Shown here: positions 34,203-44,200 of the stretch, in pieces | How positions within the stretch are numbered: the stretch's first letter is position 1 | Layout of the letters: every line of letters starts with the position of its first letter | The notes under the pieces: generated by a model | Told to the model about the DNA's origin: nothing | The model's input: the letters and a program-made list of their open reading frames with translations, nothing else | Databases searched by the model: none | Made by a program: the position numbers and the translations under genes | From: Colocasia esculenta | Taxonomy: Eukaryota > Streptophyta > Magnoliopsida > Alismatales > Araceae | Direction: 5' to 3' | Assembly (NCBI GenBank): GCA_014218235.1 | Contig: CM024755.1 | Coordinates: 81,289,960-81,353,959, forward strand | Length of the DNA: 64,000 nt

Positions 34203-36085
34203 ATCCTGAGCTGGCGGCACCCTATGTCGCCGTTAACATGAGTAAACCGCCATACCTTTGCCGTTGAGTTCTTCAGGCAAGAGCAGCGGACTGTCTGTCT
34301 TTGTAAGCTATTTTTTTGGATTTCTGCACATGAGGATATATGGTAAATTTTATATGTTATGTAATATGTGAAGTGGATCATGTTGTGTAAATTCTGTGAA
34401 ATTTCGTTAAGTGTATTAATTATTAAAAATTTTGAAATACATGTTAAACAGATTCTGAATATTGTAAATTACTGTTTATGTTATCCTTGTGGAATTTAAG
34501 TGTCAGAAATTTTCTATGGTGCTTAAATCGATGTTAGAGCATGTTGTTAAAATTTATAAATTTTCTGATGACTATGTAATTTTATAAATTTTCTGAACTG
34601 AAATACAGGGAGCATGTTTTATTAGTGTAGAAATTCAGATAATAACGTAAAAATAGTAAAATTCTTAGAAATTGACATATGCTTTAGAAATGTCATTTTT
34701 TATGTATAAATAAATTTTGAGTCTAAATAATGATATTCCATTCTAGTTTGACTATTTTAATCTTATGTAATACCACTGTTAGAATTTTCAGAAACTGTGT
34801 GTAACTCAGAAAAATGCGAAATTTGGTATGCATGATGATTGTCTGTAATAGATTTTTGGTTAAAATTTTGTAATGAAATGATGACAGTGACTATATATTC
34901 CGGTTTCGTGTGACCTATTGATAGATTAAAATATGTTAATGTGGTAGATATTAAAATTCTGAATTTTTAGCATGATTAGACTTATTTTGAAATTTTTAAA
35001 TTCTGAAAATAGTAGTGCGCATGCTAGGTAATACTGAAGTTGTGAAAATGTGAACATAGTATAAATATGATAACTTGGGCATTAAGTGTGTGTTAAAGTT
35101 TGAAAATGTGTAATTGTGCAATGGGTGACACTGCTACACTTAGAGGGCTGTGGAACTGTACTGTGGTAAGTCCCACGAGAAAGTTCAAAGTGTGTGATGT
35201 CCCACGGGATTGGATTAAATCCTGGAGGCGAACAAGTATCGTTGGTTAGGGTGGAGAGTGCTTCTCCCGATTCTGCGCAGTAACTAAGATTTATCACTGA
35301 AATGCCTAGGTGAGATATGTGATGTTATTATGTGTGTCCTTCTAAAAGGTGTTTGGGCTATGTGTCACGACATTTAAATGTGAACTTGTGTTTAAGTGGA
35401 AGTGAATGTGTAATTGTGAAATTGTGTAGTGATCACGTATTAATATGAATTCTTGTGAAAGCATGTAAATTGATTATTGTACATTTTGTAATAAGATATA
35501 TTTTATAGAATCCATGTGTAACCTGTGTAGAAATTATGTTTAGTTTAGTTTAATTTTTATTTTAGTTAATTGTTAAGATAATTTCCATCCATGTTTATAG
35601 GTTATTGTGTAGTATGAAAATGTGAAAGTTATATGATGCATGTAAGTTTAGTGTGTTTGGTGTTACTTGTTGAGTTCTTTTGAACTCATTCTTGCTTCGG
35701 CGTACAGGTGCAGAGATTACTACTTCTTCCGAGATGATCGTTAGGAGCGATTCGGATGCGGGAGTAGGACCTTGTTTAGATTCAGCATTACCTTTTCTTT
35801 TCATAGTATGTATAAAGACTCTGCGTAGTCTTATGTGGACATTTTATTTATTTTATTTCTAATTATGAAAGTTTGGTTTTGTTTTCTTCTATATGGACTG
35901 TGAATAGAATGTGGATGATGGAATAAGAGTTACTTTTCAGTCTATTCAATTCCGCTGTTATGTGAATGTATTTATGTATATTCCAACCTATTATATAATT
36001 GTTGGTAAATGTCCCACTGTAGCGGCGTTCATTATATCGATGAGGGTTGGTATAACCGTACTGTATAAGAGGTCGTTACAGAGAT

Positions 36086-36097
36086 TGGTATCAAGAC
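36086..36097 (+). other. Primer-binding site for initiator Met tRNA
   Basis: TGGTATCAAGAC five bases after the LTR end; TGGTATCA is the conserved iMet core, and the last four bases differ from the usual GAGC. Confidence 0.8.
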
Positions 36098-36232
36098 AAG
36101 GATAAAATTGTACATAAATATACACATAGACCATCATCTTCATTGTATGCTAAGTCTGTGTAGATTGTACACATATGATAGTTAGAAATTAGATAGCCTA
36201 GTTTCTAATTGTGATTAAATTTTTTGCAGGCT

Positions 36233-36460
36233 ATGGCTTCACGTGGTAGGCGTGGTTTCCTGCTCGTGAGGGTGAGCAGAGGAGAGATGAGCCTAGGCAT
36301 GAGGATCAGGGTGAGCAGCAAGCCCCAGCACCCCAGGGTCCTGTGCTTCCCCACCCGCCACCAGTAGACTATGGAGTGTTCATGCAGGTTTAGTGCAGGC
36401 TGCAGACGCATGCCCCACCCAGGCTGCACTCCAGGCTCAGCTGGAGGCTCAGTTAGAATA
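36233..36460 (+). pseudogene. gag: gypsy gag start, frameshifted fragment
   Basis: ATGGCTTCACGTGGTAGG (MASRGRRG) follows TTTTTTGCAG and a short AT-rich leader, the usual start of Tekay-type gag. A frameshift follows within about 30 codons: the acidic and Pro-rich stretch continues in another frame (PAPQGPVLPHPPPVDYGVF). An in-frame stop comes soon after, and homology ends near 36460, where a diverged LTR region starts. The rest of this element is missing. Confidence 0.75.
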
Positions 36461-36538
36461 ATAAGATAAAGTAGTTTTGTTTTTATTAATGCATGTTTGA
36501 TATGTTATATGTGTTTCTTAAGGACTCTTTTAAGCATT

Positions 36539-39201
36539 AAAGAGGCAATTAGAGTTGGAATTGGATTCCTAAACCTACTCCATATAGTCTAGCATGAATT
36601 TAGATCCTATCCAACCCAATTAGAGATTGGAAAGCAGAGAGGAAAGGTGGAGTTAGGAAATCTCGTAATTAAGAGGAATTTGAGTAGTAGTGGGAATATG
36701 AACTTTTATTTATATAATACACCTCTTAAACCCTCATGGCCGCCCTACCTCGTGCAAAGGGGTTCTTGGATGTGGAGAGAGACCAAGGGGAGGAGAAATC
36801 GGGAGAGGAAGATCTATTAAGCTTCTTCCTTCATTCTTAGAGTTATAAGCCCTAGAAGATATCGCGTCAAAGGTAGACATTCTCACGAGCAAAATTAAAT
36901 TAATTCGTCTATAGGTATTTCCAATCACCAGGAACACAAGCCCTGTTGATTCCCCTTTTTCATCGAGCCAATCTTTTGTTCTTGATTTTAGAAGATCTGC
37001 AACATGATAACCCGAGACATCATGTAATTCAAATCTCTATGAATACTTGATCCCATGCTACGAAATTCTTGTTGTAGATACTTCATGTTGTTAGGGATCT
37101 TTTGCCCTAAAAGCCTAATTTCATCAGCATGCTGATCGAATTTAATCAATCTTTCTCTCTGTGCCATGTTCTAAATAACTCGTTCTTGCTCATGTTCAAC
37201 CCTATATGAACCATGCTCTCTCTCTAATTCTGATTTACTGGAAGTACCCTTACATGTCTACTTTAATTTTGCAACTTGTTTCATGATTTTTCATTGACTA
37301 GGTAATTAGTTATGATTTTTCAAAGTACCTTGTGTCCAAACAAGTGATCAAGTTGGCACACAATCCGATGTAGAACATTGTTCCCGCTCGAACTCAGGTG
37401 AAGTACCTGAGAATGCGACGGCTCGACATGTCACGTTCTCAGAGCCGTCGCGACCATCATCTTGTCGCGTTCTGAACGCGACAGGAGACCCCGTCGCGTT
37501 CTGGCCGCCTGAGCAGACAACCCTGTCGCGTTCTATCATGACCCTGTCGCGACCCTTACATGGGTACGTCGCGATCACAGGATTTTGCATGAAAACCCAT
37601 AATTCATTGCTCTCACTTTCTACAATATTCTTACACCTTTTTAACAGTCATACACGCAGTAAAAACACCTATTTTTAATGGAGCTATATTGAATGCTTAA
37701 AATACATATTCACGACTTCTTTATATCTATGATTTCTCTTACACCTGCACACACATGACCATCCATATATGGTTGAATCTGGCATAAAATATCTCATAAT
37801 GTATTGGTAATTTATTGTAATAAAGTATATTAACTGCCCTATTTTAAAGGACTTGTATTTGTCCCTTGCGTTGTTTATATACCGATATCGACGCTCCACT
37901 GTTCTAGAATTCCTCTAGAACGTCGAGCACATGTTCTTATATACACACTTTACTTGGTCTGTGGTGAACTCTCCGTCGGATATTCCTTTCGCCGGACTAG
38001 TGAACCCTTGCACAAGGCCTCCGTAAGTCTCCTCTGATCATGGATTCCCACATGGTCGACGAGCCGGTTGTACCCTAACATCCAATACACCTTTAGGGAT
38101 CGATATGATCTAAACGGCTATTAGAAGTTCGCTCTTACCTTGAATCACGTCGGACCTCTGGACTTGTGCATAACATGGCCAGCGGGAAGATCGTGAATTC
38201 CACCTGACTGCCAATACGACGTGCGCATATTGTGCAACTGTTACCATCGCCTGTTTACTCGTTGTTTTACGTGATGTACCCTTAGCTCTCATCTATACTC
38301 TACTCGCTCGCCTATTCACGTTCTCTCTACTATCTCGTCTATTCATCTAGTGCTCTTAACTATTCTTGGTACTCTATATTGGCCATTGACTGATTGTCTA
38401 AAGATACAATATAACCAATGCCTAGCAATATATAAAGGGCCCGATCTGGTCCTGGGATGTGCGCCCGAAAGTGCTAGTGCCCATGGGAGTAAAATGATCA
38501 GAGTGTTTGGCATTACACTCAAGTGCTATCTATCTCGACTATCTATATTACAATCAAAAAACAAAACGTGCTATACTCTCTCGATGTCTAGAATGACAAA
38601 TAAGTGCTATACTCGTCGTGCTATTATTATACTTGTGCTAGTTGTGCTATGGCCATCATGCTATTCGTGCTATACTCGATACTTGTGCTATTTTTGGAAA
38701 CTATACTCGATCTCGTGCTATTGTGCTATCCTGTTACCTGTTGTGCTATCTCTTGCTATATTTTGACTCTCTTGTACCTGCTATCTTTAGATGCTCTGTC
38801 ATTCAATGCGTTAATTATTTAAAGCCTGCTTGAGCCTGAGATTTAAGTCCTACTGGGCGTTATCGCTCACCCTACGTTATTTGATGTTGTGTTCTCAGGT
38901 GAGACCAAGGATGACACATACACTCACGAGGAAGGGAATGACCAAGAGTGAAGCCAGGAGTACCCTCGAGTCATTATGTTATCTTAGAGTGTAGTTAGTT
39001 ATTTCCTTCTATTGCAATGTAATCGAGCCCTATAGAATGGCTCTGATATTAGTGGTTGTAACTAGACATTTGAAAGGTTATTAATGAGAAAGATTTGCTT
39101 TAGTATTATTCAATGTGCAATGGTTTGATGTCTAGTATACGCTCTATACCTTTTTCTTGCAACTGCCTTCACGCTCCGATATTCCGCGTTGGGACGTGAC
39201 A
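36539..39201 (+). repeat. Diverged LTR related to the Region 1 family, 5'-truncated
   Basis: Shares ordered landmarks with LTR B: AAAGAGGCAATTAGAGTTGG (36539 onward), GTCAAAGGTAGACATTCTC, a TCGCG-rich block (37405-37575), a conserved stretch with CATGGATTCCCACATGG (38014-38074), CCTACTGGGC...GCTCA (38849-38869), and the end GGGACGTGACA at 39201. The first 600 or so bases of the LTR are missing or unrecognisable. The right end is intact and sits directly against copia pol, so the insertion was into that copia element. Confidence 0.85.
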
Positions 39202-39230
39202 TTGGTGGTTCTCCGACGCATTCAACATGT

Positions 39231-39317
39231 CATATGTTGGCAGATCCACTAACTAAACAAATCCTGAGAGAGGCATTTGTAACCCATATTAGAAATATGG
39301 GATTGTGTAAATTGTAA
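39231..39317 (+). pseudogene. pol: Ty1/copia Pol C-terminus fragment
   Basis: A 28-codon tail with ADPLTK and a downstream HIRNMGL, the signature of copia RNase H ends. Upstream codons to 39202 stay open but are then interrupted by the LTR. Confidence 0.82.
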
Positions 39318-40362
39318 TGTGCACAATTATTCATTGACAATTAATTTATTATGTTTTCCTTCCTTATGTGTGTCTATGGTTGGAATACTTACACATCAAG
39401 AAAAGTGTCACTAGGCTCTGAATGGACCCCTTCACATGGGTCATTTGTCTTGGCACTAAGAAAGCGAGCAAGATGAGACAATTTATATCTATGGCACTAC
39501 GAGAGCGAGCAAGATATTTTCTTTTTATTGTCTCCTTAAACTGAATTAAGATGAGATCCCTTGGATCGATCACATGATATGAGAATCAAATCCGTGAAGC
39601 CTTCATTAAGCCGGTTGCGAGTTTTATGATAAGACGTCGTGAGACTCGGGTTAGCCGCAGTGGGAGTGGCTAGACTAAGAACCGTACGGTGTTTTTATTA
39701 TGTTATATGTGACACGCCCATAATGATGGAAGAACACCGTAGCATGTGTCTCATACCACATGTGCGTAAGATGACCGTTGAAGAGAATGATGAATGAGAT
39801 CTCTGTTTCATCATTGTGTGAGCTCTTGGATCTTAATTTGTTGATCCATCTGTACCCTTAAGACTTGAGATCTATGTCATGAAAAGGAAGCTTGATGTCG
39901 CTACTTTAGCATGCTCCTTAGGGCTATGACTAATACAGTCTAGCGAGACATGACTAGGAAAGCGGTCAAGACTAATTGAATTGACATAAGAACTCAAGAA
40001 AGACATCTAAATATTACACCATGTTTTGTGGCTCATACCTCGAGGGACTATGTCGACTTAGTGGCGATAAAGTCGTGAGAACAAAACATTCGAGTTTTGA
40101 CGTTGCTAGTTTTTGAGAGATCTAGGATGTCAAAGCTGGTGAATATTGAAGATATCTAGGGTACTACGAGATTCCTTTAGAGTATTGTGATCTGTTAGTT
40201 TTGGTGATAACTTAATAGGTCACTACTCATTTGTTGTACCGACTCTCGTAAGGTCGCTTACTTCATTCGCTGTATGTAAGATTGAGAAGTAAGTGTCGAG
40301 AGATGAATTGCTCTTAGTGAGCAACTGACATTTTATTGTGCCCTCTGTGGGCAAGTGGGAGA

Positions 40363-40600
40363 TGTTACCTGAAGGAGCGAGGAAACTACGAAGAAGACTC
40401 TTGTAGCATTCTTCTCGATCCTACGAGATTCTGCAACGACGAGGTAAACACCCCGATAAAGATCCAACAATATTGAATCAGTGTAAGTGAGAGACAAATT
40501 TATAACTATATTAGATCTAAATATATTTGTGTAATTTTTTTTTAAAATAAGATTATTTAAAAAATATGTTTTCTTATTATTTTAACAAAGTTTCCCGACA
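40363..40600 (+). repeat. Copia LTR (right boundary tentative)
   Basis: Starts TGTTACCTGAAGG after the polypurine tract. The right end is chosen at ACA before TCTATG. It cannot be confirmed because the partner LTR is missing. Confidence 0.55.
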
Positions 40601-40676
40601 TCTATGACTTTCTCAACCTGAATTTATTATTTATTATAGGTTTTGAAAAGATGACGTCGGCGGCGTTTATCCTCAG

Positions 40677-41024
40677 TAGGGGTGTAAACGGAACTCGATA
40701 TTTTGATATTCCGACCCGATTTTGATAAAAATTATCGATTTTAGAATCGAAAAATGATACCGATAGCTTATCGGAATCGGTATCAGATATTCCGATAAGC
40801 TATCGGAATCGAAATCAGAATTGAAAAAATAATCGGAATCGAAATCGGTATCAGTTATTTTGATAAATTATCATAAACTCAAAAGATAAAACTATGATAA
40901 ACACCTCAGCTTATCAGAATTTCGGTTCCGATAATATTATCGGAATCGAAATTAACTATTCCGATTTTATCGAAATCGGAATCGGAATCTATGTTTCCGA
41001 TTCCGAACCCGACCCGCAGCCCTA
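40677..41024. mobile_element. hAT-type MITE, 348 bp, 8-bp TSD ATCCTCAG
   Basis: Flanked by the perfect duplication ATCCTCAG (40669-40676 and 41025-41032), the length expected for hAT transposition. Ends are TAGGGGTGTAAACGG and, on the other strand, TAGGGCTGCGGGTCGGG. The interior is made of CCGAT/ATCGG words and has no coding frame, so it is non-autonomous. It lies about 190 bp before the first ATG of the gene at 41282, in its promoter. Confidence 0.88.
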
Positions 41025-41281
41025 ATCCTCAGATTCCAATGGGCCCCACGGTCGCCGGACTCGACCCCCCCACCACAAAATCCTCAGTTCACTCGGCGTC
41101 TCGCGCCCGTCTCCTTTATAACGCCGTGTGTGGCCTCTTCCATTCTTCCCTCCTAGTCGCGAAAACTGAACAGCAACTCCATACGTCGGAGCACAGCGCC
41201 GCCATCCCACTTTCCATGGCGGCGGAGGAACGATGAGGCGGAGGCAGGGACGCCCTCACATCCGGGAGGTGCTGAGCGGAC
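41025..41281 (+). promoter_or_regulatory. Promoter and 5' UTR with short upstream ORF
   Basis: GC-rich compared with its surroundings. A TATA-like TTTATAAC is at about 41115-41122. A six-codon upstream ORF (ATG 41216, stop TGA 41234-41236) precedes the main ATG at 41282, which could lower its translation. The ATG context is GGACATGG. Confidence 0.55.
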
Positions 41282-44200
41282 ATGGAGCAGATCGAATCGG
41301 AGATCAGAAGGGTGCTGCAGGACCACAACAAGATCAGCGCCAGCATCCGCAGTGAAGAAGCCAGAATCGACGCCGTGAGTAAGGAGATCAGGTCTCTTGA
41401 TGGCGTTCTCGGTGCCCCGGATGTGGGGGCTTTGGAGCGGCAGCGAATGCAAAACCTGCTTAGCTACCAGTCGACGCTGATCGAGAGGGCGGCGTCGCGG
41501 ACGGAGCTTCTCCGGGCGTTGCACGATGATCTGCTGCTGCTGTTCTTGCGGCGGAAGCAGCTTCGGCAAGCAGGTGTGAGGGCGTTTGTTCATCGTAGCT
41601 TTTTTGTAATATGTTTGGAGTAGCACTGGATTGATTTCGCATCCGTTTTCTGCACTGATATGAGTGTTTTGCATCTTTTCTCATTTTATCTGGTTAAATG
41701 CAAGCCCTTTCAGTCTCATGATAATCGGGTGCTAAGTTCCATATATCACATTCGAACATTTGTTCCATTACAAGTCTCTCTGCATAAAACTTTGTGGGAG
41801 TTCATGCAGCTCAGAAGGATGGTGGTTGCCAGTTTCTTCGAGGGTGAGGTCAAACTGGCAATGTGACACAACCATGCCATGATCCATGTGAAACTTGTTC
41901 CGCGCTTGCATCCCGTGTTCTGAGACTTCTTCTGTCGTGTTTCTCCTGTAATGTCTCTGCATAAGATGCCATATCGTTACTCCAAGTGTTGATTGATGTA
42001 AAACAGATAGTGGATTTTTTCCTGTCCTTTGATAGGGTGTGTTATTTGTACAAGTTTAATTTGAGGATGTCATTTTGTTTAGGGTCCTGGCAGTTGGTTT
42101 GCGCACAAGACAGTTAAGATAAAAATTGTATTGTAATTCATATGAAGGCGTCATATGCAAAATGTCACCACCAAGCCAGGTTTTTATACTGAGCTTGACG
42201 ATGATATGCCTAGAAATTCCTCTCTCATGTGTCAGCTAAGGTACTGAATTCCTGATGTCCAAGAGTAGTTTGATCTTTGATATGATAACCAATAGCCTAC
42301 TTAGGTAGACAAGCAGATCTTCAGCAATCAGCAAATTTAAGGTAGGGGGGCATCAGCACAAGTCTGAGGGTTTCTATCTAGCGGCTAGCTGTGTGAAAGG
42401 CATGTCTGGAACAAGAGGAGGTGGATCTTCGGCTCATCTATGGAGGGTTGATGGACAACTTGGCTCACCCTCCTTTCTTGTGTTGGGGTGGTGGTGGTTT
42501 GGGTGGGGTGTGAGTGCCCCAGTGTCTTTGCCAGAAGATGTTCCTTTATCTGGGAAGTCTTTCTTTTCTAACATTTTTGAAATGCAATTAGTGTATGTTA
42601 GATAACAAAAGATATATGTTGTCCACCATTGAAAGCAAGTATCCATAGTTAATATAGCATTGTCAGTTGTAGAGGAAATGTATAAGACATTAGAAAACGG
42701 GTTTTTAAAAGGGAACTGCCTTAGAGTTGAGGTGCACGCCTAGCCATCTAGACAGTCTTCTAGACAATAAAGGGGTGGATGACTTGCTCCACCTACACGT
42801 TTTTAAAACATTGGATTTATCAGATATAGGTGGTTAATTACTGAAGGCTCTTTAATGTGTGGAGTGGCCCTTAGTACACAGGAATAATAAGATCAGTGGA
42901 TCATCCTTCATGTCCATTTTAGAAATTGATTAAAAAATAATAGTTTCTATTTTAAATTTCTGCCTTTATTAATAATTGGCAATCATTATTGGGGAACTCA
43001 GTTGATTTTGTCCTTTTTCTGTCCACAGAAAGGAAAGATGGGTGGTATTAAAGTTTATTAAGTAAATAGAGGAGGTGCATTCCAAAGAAACCAGGAAAGA
43101 AGAAGAGGTTCCTTCCATTCTGACAAATGTCCCAAAAAAGGGGCTAGGAGAGTAAGGAGTTTATAAAGTGTAGTTTTTCCTTCCAAACATCAGAAGGTAC
43201 ATTCAGTAAAGATCTACTTCACGAATAGAAAAAACATGAAGAGCATGGAACAAATGTTTGTAACACATTTACTTCCCTACAGGATGATATCATTGCACTC
43301 TTTCCAAAAGTTCCAGCAGATAGCAAGTGGAAGAATTGAAAGGATTTTGCTTTTTGGACATCTACAAAGAATGAACCTCAGGTGTGAAAGAAAGTTCACA
43401 TTTTTTAACAGTGTGAAAATTGTTAATTATATGAGTTAAGGAGTTGAAAATCTTTACACCCCATGACTTTTATCATAGCCAATAAGCAGATTATCAACTT
43501 CTTTTGCATGTTAACATAAAACAAAGAAACATCACAATTCTCCATGTTTTTGTGTCTCAACACTTTGATGACTATCCTTCTGTGAAGAACCAGCCACATG
43601 AAAGCTCGGGCTTTGAGAGGCGACCTGACTTTCCAAGTTTCAATGAAAGCTTAAAGAGATTTGGCCAAAAATCGATGAACCTTTTCATTGGTGTTTGGCT
43701 GATTTTTCTTGGACTGCTGTCTCATTCTCTGATATGCAATTTGGTTCCCTTTGTAATGTATATCTTTTCAACCTTGTGTTCCTTCTTTTGGGGGTAATGA
43801 CATAACCAGAACGTATTTTGCATGCTATTCAATGCTGTGGTATTGTCGCCAGAAGATGTGTGATGCGGGACCGCGGCGTGGGGGAGGGAGAACAGCGAAC
43901 AGAGGGAGAGAGAGAGTGATGGCGGCAGGAGGAAGAAGACAGGGTGGGGATTCCACCCCTGGGGAATCCACCCCGCTGGAGGAGACAATAATGGCGGCGC
44001 CCAAAACTGTCTCAAATCTTCATTTTTTTCTAAAATAGATGATTACACCTTATTTATAGTGAGGGAACCCTAATGGTCCTCACTAATACATGTAAAGACC
44101 AAATAACCTCAAGCCTAAAAAATAGGTCCAAAATCGGACCAAAAAATACACAGAAAATAACAGAACTCTAATGGGCCTCATATGGGCCTTATTACATCAA

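Larger units (their letters stand above)
33371..36080 (+). repeat. Tekay-type LTR (2.71 kb) shared by two internal regions
   Basis: Starts TGTAAGGCCCG after a polypurine tract and ends GTCGTTACA five bases before a primer-binding site. It is therefore both the 3' LTR of the element upstream and the 5' LTR of the one downstream, as produced by unequal LTR recombination. It carries a TATA box (33763-33770), hairpins at 34152-34202 and 35671-35688, and an AG-acceptor-like GCGTACAG at 35701-35708. Confidence 0.92.
39202..40600 (+). mobile_element. Ty1/copia 3' remnant: pol end, tail, polypurine tract, LTR
   Basis: The last codons of copia RNase H are readable from 39231: HMLADPLTKQILREAF... to the stop at 39315-39317. 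About 1 kb of noncoding tail follows (39318-40350) with a short repeated word GCACTA(A/C)GA..GCGAGCAAGAT near 39451-39512. The polypurine tract GCAAGTGGGAGA (40351-40362) is the classic copia type. An LTR begins TGTTACC at 40363; its end is guessed at ...CCGACA, 40600. The 5' part of the element is gone, cut by the LTR ending at 39201. Confidence 0.8.
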
